Below are positions 1 through 12,471 of a stretch of 64,000 nucleotides of DNA, piece after piece. The stretch is taken from the NCBI GenBank assembly GCA_004352715.1, contig SCFE01000020.1:2333232-2397231 (forward strand), in the 5' to 3' direction. The notes beneath the pieces are model-generated. The model was given only the letters and a program-made list of their open reading frames with translations, was not told the origin of the DNA and ran no database searches. This DNA comes from Hofstenia miamia (lineage: Eukaryota > Xenacoelomorpha > Acoela). The number at the start of each line of letters is the position of its first letter. Within the stretch, counting starts at the first letter, position 1. A program made the translations under genes and the position numbers.

Positions 1-1054
1 TATATATATATATATATTCTAGCATCATCATGGTCAGCATAACCATAGCATAAACCAAGTTATAGCATTCTAATATTCTAGTATCTACTATCAAGTAGGG
101 AAAAGAATTCCATTCACCATTATATAAAACATAATTACCATGAGAAATTAACATATTCACTTTCAGCAAGACAACATAATAAATACCAGTGGCCGAGAAT
201 ACATAGCATGAGAGTGGAGGAAATAAGAACGACATGGCAATTAGAGCCAGGGCTAGGCAAGCAACCAGTCATCAAATTAATTAAACACATTGAACAGCAT
301 TAGCTAAATCCCAGAAAGCAACGAGGTTGTGCAGCAGGAAAAGAACCCCAAGAACACCTGTGGGAAAATATCCTTTTGCACGACCTCCCTTCTTTCCAGG
401 TCAGATTTAACTATTCATGATTATCTAGTTAATAATGATATGGGAAAGAATAAATGTTAAGCTAAACCAAAAGTTTGTATTGTTCAATTGCACATAATTG
501 TGCACTATTTATATAAATTTAATAACTAAAACACAGAACAACAACCTGCCAACAGCTGAACTAAATACAATGCTTACATATGATGTCATAGAAAGCATGA
601 CAGAAATTTGAATGGTAGCCAATGTGGTAATTTGTGGAAACGCCTAGTGGTAATGAAGGACATGCAATGGAAGAAGAGTAATGAAATAAAAGGAATGCTG
701 CTGATGCCATGCACCCATCCAATTGTGACATAATCTATCAAGACTATCATGATTGATCAAGATAAGAGAAAAAGAATGAAGAAACAAAGACTAAAATTAT
801 TATTGATTATAATGATTAATTGTAAATCATGATAGGATTGATTATTTTCATTTTGTAAATGTTTTGTGCAGTTAATACTTAAAATTATACTCGACGGTAT
901 TTGACAAAACAAAAGATGGTCAAACAGCATAGTCAAATTAAAGCTGACGTTGCGTAAAATTAGCAGAAATATTAAAGCGAGGGAAAAACTGTCAACAAGA
1001 AAGATTAGCAGGTACTTGTCGAGTGTTTAGTTGTTTATCACTAAGTGCTATAAA
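1..1054. other. Unassigned AT-rich sequence
   Basis: No convincing exon, RNA gene or transposon is seen on either strand. It opens with a short TA run and is otherwise unique-looking AT-rich DNA up to the first gap. Confidence 0.5.
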
Positions 1055-2054
1055 NNNNNNNNNNNNNNNNNNNNNNNNNNNNNNNNNNNNNNNNNNNNNN
1101 NNNNNNNNNNNNNNNNNNNNNNNNNNNNNNNNNNNNNNNNNNNNNNNNNNNNNNNNNNNNNNNNNNNNNNNNNNNNNNNNNNNNNNNNNNNNNNNNNNNN
1201 NNNNNNNNNNNNNNNNNNNNNNNNNNNNNNNNNNNNNNNNNNNNNNNNNNNNNNNNNNNNNNNNNNNNNNNNNNNNNNNNNNNNNNNNNNNNNNNNNNNN
1301 NNNNNNNNNNNNNNNNNNNNNNNNNNNNNNNNNNNNNNNNNNNNNNNNNNNNNNNNNNNNNNNNNNNNNNNNNNNNNNNNNNNNNNNNNNNNNNNNNNNN
1401 NNNNNNNNNNNNNNNNNNNNNNNNNNNNNNNNNNNNNNNNNNNNNNNNNNNNNNNNNNNNNNNNNNNNNNNNNNNNNNNNNNNNNNNNNNNNNNNNNNNN
1501 NNNNNNNNNNNNNNNNNNNNNNNNNNNNNNNNNNNNNNNNNNNNNNNNNNNNNNNNNNNNNNNNNNNNNNNNNNNNNNNNNNNNNNNNNNNNNNNNNNNN
1601 NNNNNNNNNNNNNNNNNNNNNNNNNNNNNNNNNNNNNNNNNNNNNNNNNNNNNNNNNNNNNNNNNNNNNNNNNNNNNNNNNNNNNNNNNNNNNNNNNNNN
1701 NNNNNNNNNNNNNNNNNNNNNNNNNNNNNNNNNNNNNNNNNNNNNNNNNNNNNNNNNNNNNNNNNNNNNNNNNNNNNNNNNNNNNNNNNNNNNNNNNNNN
1801 NNNNNNNNNNNNNNNNNNNNNNNNNNNNNNNNNNNNNNNNNNNNNNNNNNNNNNNNNNNNNNNNNNNNNNNNNNNNNNNNNNNNNNNNNNNNNNNNNNNN
1901 NNNNNNNNNNNNNNNNNNNNNNNNNNNNNNNNNNNNNNNNNNNNNNNNNNNNNNNNNNNNNNNNNNNNNNNNNNNNNNNNNNNNNNNNNNNNNNNNNNNN
2001 NNNNNNNNNNNNNNNNNNNNNNNNNNNNNNNNNNNNNNNNNNNNNNNNNNNNNN
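1055..2054. other. Assembly gap (1000 N)
   Basis: Exactly 1000 N, a conventional unknown-size scaffold gap. A TA run follows immediately, which may be why the assembly broke here. Open frames spanning it are artefacts. Confidence 0.99.
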
Positions 2055-3977
2055 ATATATATATATACGGGCTCTGGATGCTGTGACAGTTGCATTTCAA
2101 TTTTAACTTTGAAGAAAATAGAAATTCTTCCAAACAACCTGACATCATAAGCGAACAGTTTCATTTCAAATTAATTTCCTATTATTATCTTAAAAATGTA
2201 GTAATTTAAGCAAGAGAATAATAAATCTTGTTTAGCAATTAACCTATCATATTGGAAAACTAAAAATAATTTTTACCATTTTGGTGGATACCTACATTCA
2301 ATCAAAATATTATCAATAATTACTTTCTAACTATTCTAAAACAATCCGATATCTCACTTTTATATAAAAATTTAAAGCTGCTAGATCCCATGAACTACTG
2401 ACGAATTAGCATAACACATCCTTTTTCAAAAATACTTCAAGCCTTTTATCTGCACAACAGTAAATGAATGTTTGTTAATAACAATCGAACTCTAAGTAAA
2501 AAAAATCGATTTGAATTTTCGCTTAAATTTAACACCTAATTTGCTATGTTCCACAGCTTTTTTCTGGCATTCATGATTCCCTTCTGCAGTAGCAGGCTGA
2601 TAAACACATTCAACCAAGGCAACGCGTTCTGCACATGACACGTTATGAACTTACTGCTACAATTTTTTGTGAAAAGGATCTTCACGTGGTTCTGGACCTA
2701 GTTCTAGAAAATTAAAATTTATAAATTACACTGTTTACCATTATAATAATTTTAAATATCTGCTAATTATAGAAGGTTTCCTGATTGTAATGAATCTGAA
2801 CCAATAATATTTGATCAACTTAATTTCAACCGTCAAAACGACGTTTAATTTAAATCTAATGTTAATTGGGACCTGGGAAACCATATTTTTTCATTTTTAA
2901 TGCAAAAATGTCCACTCTAAAATGTAAAAATAAAAAAATTCGAGAATTTAAGCTCGCAAAAACGGAAAAATAAAAGATGACTTTGAATGCGCAGAAATAT
3001 TACTAGGTTATTCAAAATGTTCCAGGATGGAATTCTTCAAAATTATGAATGCATGGAAAACAAATTTATATGTGACTATATATATATATATATATCTATC
3101 TCTGTAAAAAAGCAAAGTAACGGCATTTAAAAAATAGCGTTGTTCCAAATATAAATGACTGCAAAATATGACTCAAAAAAATTTCATTGCTAATGCTGGC
3201 CTGCTACAGCATAGCGGGATGTAAATACATTGCAATTTGATCATTCAGAAACACCATGCATAGTAACTAAACGTGCGAAAACGTTTAGAATCTGTCAATC
3301 CATCTACTAACAAATAGCTCTGGTGTACGCTATAAAACATTATGTCTATACATTTTGTTACAAAAATTGTATAAAATGCGTCGAAATGTTAAAAACTTCG
3401 GAAAATAAATCAACAATTTCCAAAAGATTTTCAAAAATTCAATAAATTCTTAAAAATCGTATTCCAAATATGGACTATGCTAATACTGTTCAAATCAAAT
3501 CAACTCGTTCAGTCTCAAAAGTTATTTGGATTAAGCAAGGCAGCACTTTCTTATGAAACAATATGTTTTGGTATTTTTTAAGGTATACTTATGCATTTAT
3601 TATCGGAGGTTGGCTACAATAATTCGCGACCCAGAAATCCCCGCTCCCATCCAAAGCCTAGTTTTTAATAGTTTATATTTTGTGAAAAAAATCTTAATTG
3701 GCAACTATTCCAATATAAGGTTTATTGTGCTAACCAAATTTTTAGACAGATGTTTTTGTTGAAAAATGATATTAAAATGCCTATATTGCAATCCAATATA
3801 ATTTTATAGTATGATGCGGAAAGATTATGTCATTCTTTACCTATTTTTCTTTCATGGGATGCATATGTAGCATTGAATTTTGGAAGAAAAACTAAAAAAT
3901 TTAAAATTTAACACATTTCTCATCATTTTCAGACCCTATTCATCAAATTATGATATTTATATCAATTTAGGATATTA

Positions 3978-4024
<47 letters not shown>

Positions 4025-4775
4025 ATTCATAGACAATGAGCCTTAGAAGTCCTGTATTTAAAAAATCAACCGCACAAATAAACGAATTTTCATTGGGGAT
4101 GATATTGACATAGAATATGTATTCAATCTTGATGCTGAAGATGTTGGGATTCTTGAACAAGATTTAAAAGAATTCTAAGATTATCCTCAATTATTATTAT
4201 TACTTGATAGTTCATCCTCCTGATGAGGATAAGTTTTCAGCTGATAATATAAATAACGTTTGATATTCATTAGGACATTTTCAACACATTACATTTATTG
4301 CTGACCTTCATTGATTTGCATTTTGTCACAATGTACAAAAGGGCGAAATAGCAGAAATACAAAATCAAAACTTCATTATCTTTCTTAATACATTAATTCT
4401 ATTACGAACGTTTTTGCCACATATTTTTTACATTATCATATCATGCAATGCAAGCCTCCCCCCTCCCATCATCCTGATAGGCGGTCTAAATTGGACCTTG
4501 TCCATTCCTGATTCCCTTCCATGTATGCTAGAATTAAAATTTATTTTATACAAGTATTATTTTATGTTTATTGCGGAAAGTTAAATATAAAAACCTAATT
4601 TGTTATAAATTGTATAACATCTGCGAAGGTATAGAGAGTATAGAGGGGTATTGTACAAATTGTGATACATAATTTTGCAAAAAATTTAATTTCATTTGGC
4701 CAATCCTGCCATTATTGAATGAGAATCAATTTGGAGGTGGTTTGTCAAAGGGACTTTTCGATATATATATATATG

Positions 4776-4820
<45 letters not shown>

Positions 4821-4841
4821 TCTAAATTCGAAACAGTTTAG
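2055..4841. other. Intergenic or 5' region, with TA microsatellites and a dispersed repeat fragment
   Basis: No secure gene is seen. TA microsatellites lie near 3078-3098, 3984-4021 and 4760-4817. A stretch at 2565-2630 resembles 52321-52380 (shared pieces include AAACACATTCAA), so it is a dispersed repeat. A 10-codon ATG segment at 3553-3582 ends at a GTATAC donor in phase 0. It could be a first exon for gene A, but its hydrophobic core is only about six residues, so it is left uncalled. A 34-codon acidic open stretch at 4082-4179 is unassigned. Confidence 0.4.
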
Positions 4842-5707
4842 GGAGGAGCTTACGTAACACAAAACGAGGAATGCATTTGGTCGAATGGAAAAGACCTTTC
4901 TTGTAGAAAACGTTTAGCGTCATTTAATAAATGTCTTTTCATTAACAATAAACAAGTACATTTATATGATTGTGCTTCAAAGCATGGTGCATTGCATGCA
5001 ATGTGTAGTACACGTACACGAGCTAAAAGCTCTTCATGTATGCGGTACAAATGTCAAAATCAAACATGTTTTTGTGTGCTATCTTACAAGCATTACAAAT
5101 GGTCGGCAGCAGACAAAGCATGTAAAAATTTTGGATTTGATGGACTTGTAGAATTTTCAGATGCTGATGCGTAAACCTTTGCTCTGAACGTAGATCCTAA
5201 TTTAAATTTAATGATTGGTGCAAATATATTTAATCAAAGACATGTTTTCTGGTTTAATTCGTCACAGCAGGGATTACAAGTAAAAGATATTAAATTAGCT
5301 GAAGATCAACAAGTTGCATGCTATGTTGCAACAATTTCGAACCTCGGTGTATACTACAACTTTGAAACAGACTGTAATCAAACGAAGCAGTACATTTGTC
5401 AAGCTCCTTTAAGTACATCATCGAGAAGTCAGAAAACCGTCCCATTAGATGCAATCTATAAATCCAAAATTGCACTAAGAGTTTCAGACTGTTCGTATTA
5501 TTTTTGCAGTTATAACTTTAATAAATGCTATTGCGTTACAAATAGCATTAATAGCTGGCGGAATTGTGCTTACATACTTGGAAATTCGTGGAAGTTAGCG
5601 ACTCTTACAACGGAAGGTGAATATGAGGAAGTCATAAGGAGATCCGAACCAACATATAAAACGATGTGGGTTGGATCTACGGATTTCATTTCAAGAGGAA
5701 AGCTAAG
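4842..5707 (+). CDS. Gene A exon: cysteine-rich N-terminus plus C-type-lectin-like domains, one in-frame stop
   Basis: An acceptor (CAGTTTAG) precedes 288 codons that are open except for TAA at 5172-5174 (residue 111). Residues 1-70 are cysteine-rich (CIW, CRKRL, KCLFIN, LYDCAS). Their spacing loosely recalls a ricin-B/cysteine-rich lectin domain. Residues about 71-186 look like a C-type-lectin-like domain: CFCV, then W..A...C, a later FWFN, ACY, YNF.TDC and a closing YIC. A second cysteine-rich segment starts near residue 217 (DCSYYFCS, KCYC, W..C) and reaches MWVGSTD near 276. The exon ends at AG|GTAATT in phase 2, which fits the next exon. The first exon (signal peptide) was not identified. 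The role is probably secreted or cell-surface ligand recognition, inferred from the fold only. The stop may mark a null allele, a pseudogene or a base error (CAA to TAA). Confidence 0.6.
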
Positions 5708-6156
5708 GTAATTTTACTTCAATTTCTATGCTAATTGATAATAACAAACTTGTTTTTTGTTCATTTTCAAAGCCTATTGTTAGTATATTTTTCCGTCTAA
5801 GGGAATTTTATCTATTTGACATATATGTGTTAATTAAGAAAAAATTTGCAAAACTAATTATAGTAGCTGAATAAACAAAATCCCATGCAAATTAAACCAA
5901 ACAAGTAAATTTAACAAATGACTTTCCGTGAAAGCAAATTAAACAACGTGCTAGCAAATTAAACACACGAATTCTAGATCATTTTTATAGCATTTAATAG
6001 CTGTTATAACAAAAATTACAAAATTAAGATATCACTTAAGTATGGTAAGATTGATAATAAAAATACAGAATTTGAATATGATGCGTTACCCAGTTGTTCA
6101 AATTTTCACTTGAAGAAATAGAGAATCGATTTAAGGTATTCATCGCATCTTTGCAG

Positions 6157-6352
6157 TTCCTTAAAATCTCTCCGAAATTTGCAAAACAAGTCACCAGAAA
6201 AATTGTCTATTTCTATCATAGAGCTCTATGACTTCGATGCATGGGTTGCAATTTCAAATGCTGTTAAAACCACCTTTTTGCTGTTGCAACATGCTGCCGA
6301 ACTGCACTCTGTGTCACTAAATAAGCATACTCTTGAAGGCTTACACACTCAG
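6157..6352 (+). CDS. Gene A exon 2, helical segment after the lectin-like region
   Basis: The acceptor TTTGCAG|T joins phase 2 of the preceding exon to give an uninterrupted 65-codon frame. The exon ends CACACTCAG|GTATTT in phase 0. The other two frames contain stops. The peptide is rich in Leu, Ser, Ala and Lys, has no cysteine, and reads as alpha-helical (ELYDFDAWVAISNAVK). I recognise no named domain. The phase match on both sides and the good splice signals are the main support. Confidence 0.55.
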
Positions 6353-6475
6353 GTATTTTAAATTTGTTTTCATAGAAATGATCCTAACAATCTTGTATTT
6401 ATATTACATAAAACGCAAATACAATACAATGAAATACTTTTGCTATAATTCATCTGAAACTTGAAAGGAAACCAG

Positions 6476-6640
6476 TTAGGTGCTCTTGCCAGTAGTGAAT
6501 TGAATTGGCTTAAATTTTTGTCAACTATTATTGAAAATGAAAAATATCACGAAAATCCTTTCACATTTGTGGCCATAAGATCGCTCCAATCACTTCAAAG
6601 CAAACAACGTATTCACCAAACAAAGTTGAGGGCTTCACAA
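6476..6640 (+). CDS. Gene A exon 3, helical segment
   Basis: The exon lies between AACCAG and GTAAGA, is exactly 55 codons long, and is phase 0 at both ends. Only 123 bases separate it from exon 2. The peptide is charged and probably helical (SELNWLKFLSTIIENEKY, then SLQSLQSKQ). No cysteine and no recognised family. Low intron length and phase continuity make it likely part of the same transcript. Confidence 0.55.
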
Positions 6641-6813
6641 GTAAGAAATACAATATATTTTCTGCATCTCAAAGTAAAAACTGTAAATTTATAATTGTAT
6701 TATTGTTATTTGAAATTCTACATTTTCCAATTAGTTAAAACAATTGATTTTGAACTGTAGAAAAATTGATTGTTTGTCATATTGATGTCCTCATTTTCTT
6801 TACGATTTTTAGG

Positions 6814-6987
6814 ATAATCAAAAAATTTATAATGATGAAGAACTCATTTACTAATTTTTGTATTGACTTATGGAATGAATTACCACCTCAATTTAAAGAA
6901 GAAAAAATAGGTTACGACTTTAAAAGACATGTAAAAATGTGTTTGAAACCAAGAAAAATCAACTATTTAAATTATCGAAGAACTTAA
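6814..6987 (+). mobile_element. LINE open-reading-frame tail relic
   Basis: The frame includes NSFTNFCIDLWNELPPQF followed by FKRHVKMCL. This matches the usual C-terminal signature of CR1/jockey-type LINE proteins (a -FxxRxxxxWNxLP- then -FKxxLK- pattern). Nothing of the upstream reverse transcriptase is present, so this is a short, old fragment inside gene A's last intron. An alternative 14-codon terminal exon starting at 6813 overlaps it and is judged less likely than the exon at 8045. Confidence 0.45.
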
Positions 6988-7265
6988 TCAATACCAACCA
7001 CCAAGCTTAATCATTGAACAAGAAAAAAACAATTTTTAAAATCTTAATAATATAGTAAGAAACTTTATTCATTTAACAGATTTTCTCAGTAATACTTTGC
7101 ATGTCTGATAAGTTCATAATTTTGCTTTCTCAAACTAACTAGAAAGATAATTCAAAAAAACAAAATGTGTACTTTTTAATAATAATAACATTAATATATT
7201 TTTAAAATCCTCTGTATTTAAAATCACTATACAAATAAAGTGCTAAGCACTTATTAAAATTTTTT

Positions 7266-7686
7266 TATATATACATGTACATATATATATATATATATAT
7301 ATATAGTTATAATATGTTGCTATTTACGTTCAAAATGCTCAAGGCGTCAATAGCGACACATGAAAAAAATGAGTGGAATTCTTTAGAACGATTAGTTGTC
7401 TGACTATGAATTGTTGTGAATTGCTATGTTTATTAAAATTCTAACAATTTCCATCCAATACACGTATATTTTGCCAGATTCAGGCTGAATTAACAGTTAC
7501 ATTGTTGATTAATTATAAAGCTATCTGTAGGCTGCCATTTTCATTAAAATTTTTCTTTGTTCTAAAACAGTGCTTCTAATAGTAGTACGCTCGTCCATTG
7601 CCACAAATGCGGGTGGGGGTAATCATATTTTTCAAAGTATTTCTGTAACCAAAAAATCTTGATGGTACATAGCGACATAATATATA

Positions 7687-7737
<51 letters not shown>

Positions 7738-7738
7738 G
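7266..7738. repeat. Two TA microsatellites with unassigned DNA between
   Basis: TA runs at about 7266-7306 and 7680-7738. The sequence between is unassigned intronic DNA. Open frames reading (IY)n through the TA runs are meaningless. Confidence 0.9.
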
Positions 7739-8044
7739 TGTAATGAAATATATGCTGGTTTTTCCAAATTTATTTGGCTATTTTTGCAGGGGATGTATTG
7801 TCTTCTTAATGAGAACCCAAACAATAACGTCTTCATTTTGATTTTTTTGCTGCTTGAGGAAATTTATTGCTAGAATTTTACGTTGTTTTTTGTTAATCGT
7901 GTAAATCTAAGAAAATCATTCAATACAATTAAATATATAATTACACTAAGGATAGACGTGCGCAACATTACTATTCCCTTAATCTTCTACAACATTAACA
8001 ACCAAATTACCAATATAAGAATATTTTAACAGTAATAAACTCAG

Positions 8045-8245
8045 TACTTGGCGCGTACTTACTGCAATGTTGAAGAAACTTATCTCAAAATACGAGAAAA
8101 CATGCAGACGTGTTTGAAGAAAAAAATCAAACATAAATATGAAGAGCTTAAAACAGAGCTTATTGAAAATATATATAGATGGCAATGGCTCATGCAAATG
8201 TTAGCAATGTTCAAATCAAATAAATCATATACAAAAAAGCATTGA
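8045..8245 (+). CDS. Gene A terminal exon, charged coiled-coil-like C-terminus
   Basis: The acceptor AACTCAG|TAC begins a phase-0 frame of 66 codons ending TGA at 8243-8245, which matches the phase-0 donor at 6640. The peptide is lysine- and glutamate-rich (NVEETYLKIRENMQTCLKK, then EELKTELIENIYRW) and is compatible with a coiled coil continuing the helical exons. With exons at 4842, 6157 and 6476 the gene would have 475 codons plus an unseen N-terminus. The competing terminal exon (6813-6854) has a weaker context. Confidence 0.5.
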   Translation, partial: YLARTYCNVEETYLKIRENMQTCLKKKIKHKYEELKTELIENIYRWQWLMQMLAMFKSNKSYTKKH

Positions 8246-8372
8246 AACAACTGAATAAAACAATTGAACGAAACAATTCACCAAATTGAATGCTAATGCT
8301 TAAGCAAGTAAAATATATACCACAAATTAATATAACAATAACTTCATTCGATTGCTAATAACCGAATTGGAA

Positions 8373-8378
8373 AATAAA
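8373..8378 (+). terminator. Possible polyadenylation signal of gene A
   Basis: AATAAA lies 128 bases after the gene A stop and about 50 bases before the gene B ATG. Another AATAAA at 8254-8259 is very close to the stop. In DNA this AT-rich the hexamer is common, so support is positional only. Confidence 0.3.
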
Positions 8379-8426
8379 ATATAGGCAACTCATCAATTTA
8401 ACTAAGTAAAAAAATAAGTGGGAGCA

Positions 8427-8538
8427 ATGGAATCATTTTATGTTAAAACATTTGTTGTAATAAATGTTATATTTGCTTCATGTATTTATTTTGTAGATGC
8501 TTGTTTAGATTTTGTGCTGTTTGCAAACCTTATCAGTG
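8427..8538 (+). CDS. Gene B exon 1: signal peptide
   Basis: ATG starts a 37-codon frame whose first ~25 residues look like a secretory signal: a charged start MESFYVK, the hydrophobic core TFVVINVIFASCIYF, then VDA|C as a plausible cleavage site. It ends at a consensus donor G|GTGAGT in phase 1. It lies only about 180 bases downstream of gene A on the same strand, suggesting tandem genes. Phase 1 fits the next candidate exon at 10118. Confidence 0.5.
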
Positions 8539-8545
8539 GTGAGTT

Positions 8546-10117
8546 TGGCTTTAATTCAGACGTTTGAGTAAAACAACTACTATTATGGAAAACAAATTTG
8601 TTGAGGAAAACAATGGTAACAATACTAGGAGTAAAAATACTTGCCAATCCAGAAAAGGTATTTCGCAAACTACTGAAAAAAGGTATTCTTTTTTGAAAAT
8701 TTTTCAACTCATTTGAAGACACAAATGGGGGTTTTTCGTGTTATTTGTCTTTCTGATGAATGTTTATGAAATCTATGTGTTAAAGACCTCTACGTTTGGA
8801 TTTATTACACAAGGTACTAATTATAACCAACCCTTAATATAAAATATTCAATGCATTAAGAAGAAAATTTAGATAATTTCCAAAATGTATAAAATATTCT
8901 AATTTATTATGCAAACACTCGCAAATCTGAAATAATGATTTTTGAAATTATGTTTTAATTTTGTGGTTGGTTATGACTTATTGTCATGATAAAGATAGAC
9001 TGACAAAATCGAGTATTGAGTTTATTGGCTTTTTATAATTATGAAAGAAGGATATGCTAGATTTCAAGATGATAATAATATATTTTGTTTACCGGCTTTG
9101 AAAATTAATATCCATTTCAAAATTGGTGCTTATAGCACTCACAAATCTATTTATCAAGACCTAATTCAAAGCCTATTACTACACAATGTAGAACTGGTTG
9201 CTTTTTGACACAGTCCTATATAACAAATGCATAAAAAACATAAAATTCGATAATTTACATACATTTCAATTACCAGAAAATTGCTTATGGGTTTATTATT
9301 TGACCCAACCATAGATTTCTATAACACTAACAGGATCCGAGGTTCACCTTTGTAATTGATCAAGGCGTGCTAAACTTGTACTAAGTCACAATAAAATTTA
9401 TTCAATGAGTAATCTTCTTTACCTAAATTTCTGGCAACGGTCTATTACAAATTGCAGTTAGCATCCTGCCAGAGTTATGAAAATCCATGTCCATCCACCA
9501 CCCAATACAATCCAAAAATGTCGCAAAAATTTGGCCCAGTCTGTGTGTTGGGAGTAATTGATATTTTGTACAGATATTCCTGTATCAGTAGGATCAATTC
9601 AGAATATTCAGAATTATGAAGAAACTTAATGATTTTTTGATAGCATGATCAAATATCATATTTCGAAGGATTCCTAAATAATCAAAGTATTTTTTCTTCA
9701 TTCTTTTAAACTCAGTTGTTATGGCCTGGTTGAAATGCAATATACATCACATTAGCAGATATTGTGAAAAAAATGAAGTTAGGAAAAGTCACCAAATCTG
9801 TTTAGAAAATCATAATGATATTTTAATGATGAAATTTCTCTAAGCCGAATAAGGTTAACATAATAAATTATTAACAGTTATTTGGCACTAATATGTCAAG
9901 GTTTAAAAATTGTAAACATCAACTTTTTGCTATATTTCCAAACATTTCCTATTTTGAGATCTGATTGAAAATTAACCAACGAAACAGCGCCCAACCAAAA
10001 ATTGAAAATATTTCATATCTAATTCCTAGGGTTTCTTCATAATCAAATTACTAATTCTTCAATGGAAGGGAATCTGTGGCTTAATGAGTTCCGAGCTCTG
10101 TAGTCGTTTATCTGCAG
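8546..10117. other. Gene B first intron, no feature seen
   Basis: AT-rich sequence lacking a supported exon on either strand. No complete transposon was recognised. Confidence 0.4.
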
Positions 10118-10419
10118 ACCTTAAAATTGTGTCATTCCAAAAACGCTTGGTTGAATTAATAATGCATAGAAATATTTTAGAGCCTGTAAAAAATGATAGG
10201 CAGTTCACGATCGACAGCTTCGCTCTTGTCAATATGCTTCAATGTTCTGACATATTTTGCTCCAAAGATACCTGTTACTGCATAAAGAACGACTTCTTAA
10301 ATTGGTTTGAGGCTAACAGTAGTTGCAGCGAAATAATGCCTGGATATTCGTCTCTAGCATTTGAAATTGACGTATCAAGAAATTTCTTTGCTGATCAAAA
10401 TTATGAAATTTCTTATTGG
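10118..10419 (+). CDS. Gene B exon: cysteine-rich lectin-like segment paralogous to gene A
   Basis: The acceptor TTATCTGCAG|AC joins phase 1 of the signal exon to give a continuous 100-codon frame ending TAT TGG|GTAAGT in phase 0. The segment LQCSDIFCSKDTCYC, then NW and a later C, parallels gene A (SDCSYYFCSYNFNKCYC, SW, C). Both are followed by a hydrophobic stretch and a Trp about 45-60 residues on. The shared C-S-x-x-F-C-S...C-Y-C spacing shows gene A and gene B are related. The function is unknown. It is probably a secreted lectin-like protein. A possible next exon near 11598 (after TAATCTAG) is open for 21 codons but unconvincing. Confidence 0.55.
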
Positions 10420-12471
10420 GTAAGTATCTTGCATATATATATATTCTATTTTTTAAAGTGTTCATAGCAACATATATAATTTGTTGGGTGTGCATACCGA
10501 CATAATATAACTATGTGATTAAGCACTTCTCTATACCTCAAAGCTCACGTATATAATGGAGCTTTAAAAAATTTGGTAAATTTCATACAAAAAGCATTAA
10601 TAAATTTTTTAAAATGATGACAAAATCTAATAAAAATACTTAATTAAACTTTTCATGCCTAGTAACATTAAATGGGTTAACCACACATTCGAGACACGCC
10701 ATCACAAATTGGAGAATACCAATAATCACATACTTGATTTGAAATCAATAAGAAAGAATCATTGCTAGAAGAAGCAGTAGGGCCCGAATAATACTATCAC
10801 CCAAACTTGATGGGCGCAATTAGGCAAAGTTGCTAGAAATAAGTAATGGCAAGTCATCATTTGTTCAAAGTTAATATAAATGTGATTGCGGTTGCTAATA
10901 GGTAGCGTAAGCAAGAATGGTCAAATAAACATTTATTTATTGTTAAAGAACTGCATTTACGATGCAGCCAAAACAGAATTGAATCCTAAACCTTAAACTT
11001 GATTTCAGGGTATCAAAAAAGTTTTCATTGTTATCTCATTGTTTCTCATATAAATATGAGAAGAAGAAACATGGGCGTTATTAAGGCTTTTATCATTTTA
11101 TCATTTTAGGACCTAGTAACCTACATTTATATATATATATATATGTGTACAAATAGATATAAGTCCAATTGTATCCAATGCTTAGTTTCTAAGAGAAAAG
11201 CGGGAGAACGCAAATGTAGCTCCCTAATTATAATCTTAGCGATTTACAAGCTAAGCAAATAAACGTGACATATTCGTGTTGGTGTGCAGTTGTCAGTCAG
11301 GTGTGCAAATACAGTTGTATTTACTTTAATGATTTTTGTAATCAAAATCATTCATTGCTCATTACTCGAACTTATTTTCAGTGTTTATGGCAGATTCTCG
11401 TCCTATTTGCTGCTAATTTTCATTAGCATTCTGTGGAACGAGAATTTTATTAGTTCCATTGGGTTTTTTCCCCAATTCCTTGTCATGCCAGTCATATTAA
11501 GATTTCTTGCCCATTTGCTCTAGTTTGAATGAAATTTGCAAAGATATTGTGAAAAAACATAATTTCGTCATACCAGTTTCTTTTTTTATAATCTAGGGCG
11601 TTTGTTTGTCCCAGTCTTACAGAAACACTTATACCAACTCGCACTTTCTTGGGACGGAATGATCCTGCAGAACTTTAATGTGCACGCACCAAGCACCAAG
11701 CATAAATTTTTAGCATTTTTAGCTATATATTTTTATACCTAAATACTAAATTAATTTTTAAAATTATGTCTTTCAAGAATATTGGATTAACTTAGTAATA
11801 TAATTTTTAATTGAAGGTTATTAGAGCTATATGCACTATCTAAATCTATTGAAAAGGATTACAATGGTTCCATTCCATAAAGTTACATAATATTTTTATG
11901 GGAAAAACAAATTTGATTGGAATCAATGGTTCGGTTTAAAAATAATGCTGTGAAATGACATTGAACGCTATAGCAGTACAGTATTAGTGAATATTTTTGG
12001 TCCTCCATTTTGTATTGCACAGCATTAGCAAATTTTCGTTCTAAAGAAAACAAAAATCTTGTTGGGTGAAAGAGAATGATAACTTTCTCCAACTTTATTA
12101 ATTGTACTTGATATAGTTTTCCATTTTTTGAAAAGCTTGAACTATATCCGGTTGATAGCGAGTTATTGCAAAAGTAGAAATAGAACAAATTCATATTCAT
12201 TACATTTCTTATACTTACATGTATTTTGGATCATACAATTTAAATTTTACAAACTTCTGCTAGATCGTATTTTATTTGATTAACAAGAAAATTAACTAGA
12301 AATGCGGTTGAGGTGTTTATAAGTATTTTTATTGGAAGTTCGTCTAGTACATTTTTGTTTACTGTAACTTTATTCAAACCACCATATTTTGATATTAAAG
12401 AAATGTGGTGTAACAAACATCGCAAGCATTTGGTATCATTTTAATTGTTAACATACGAATACACTTAAGAA
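10420..12471. other. Intron or intergenic DNA, no supported feature
   Basis: AT-rich sequence with a short TA run near 11130-11145. A possible phase-0 exon opens at 11598 and stops after 21 codons. It is too weak to call. Confidence 0.35.

Noticed and set aside
992-2164. Long open frames spanning 1055-2054
   Set aside because: They consist almost wholly of N-encoded X residues. The same applies to frames over 33308-34145, 55422-56421 and 57976-58314.
3553-3582. Possible signal-peptide exon MKQYVLVFFK for gene A
   Set aside because: Phase fits, but the hydrophobic core is too short and the intron would cross two TA tracts. No independent support.
6813-6854. Alternative 14-codon terminal exon for gene A (DNQKIYNDEELIY, stop)
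   Set aside because: It is in phase, but overlaps a LINE relic and is much shorter than the equally in-phase 66-codon exon at 8045-8245.
7576-7841. Frames reading (IY)n through TA tracts on both strands
   Set aside because: Microsatellite translation, not protein.
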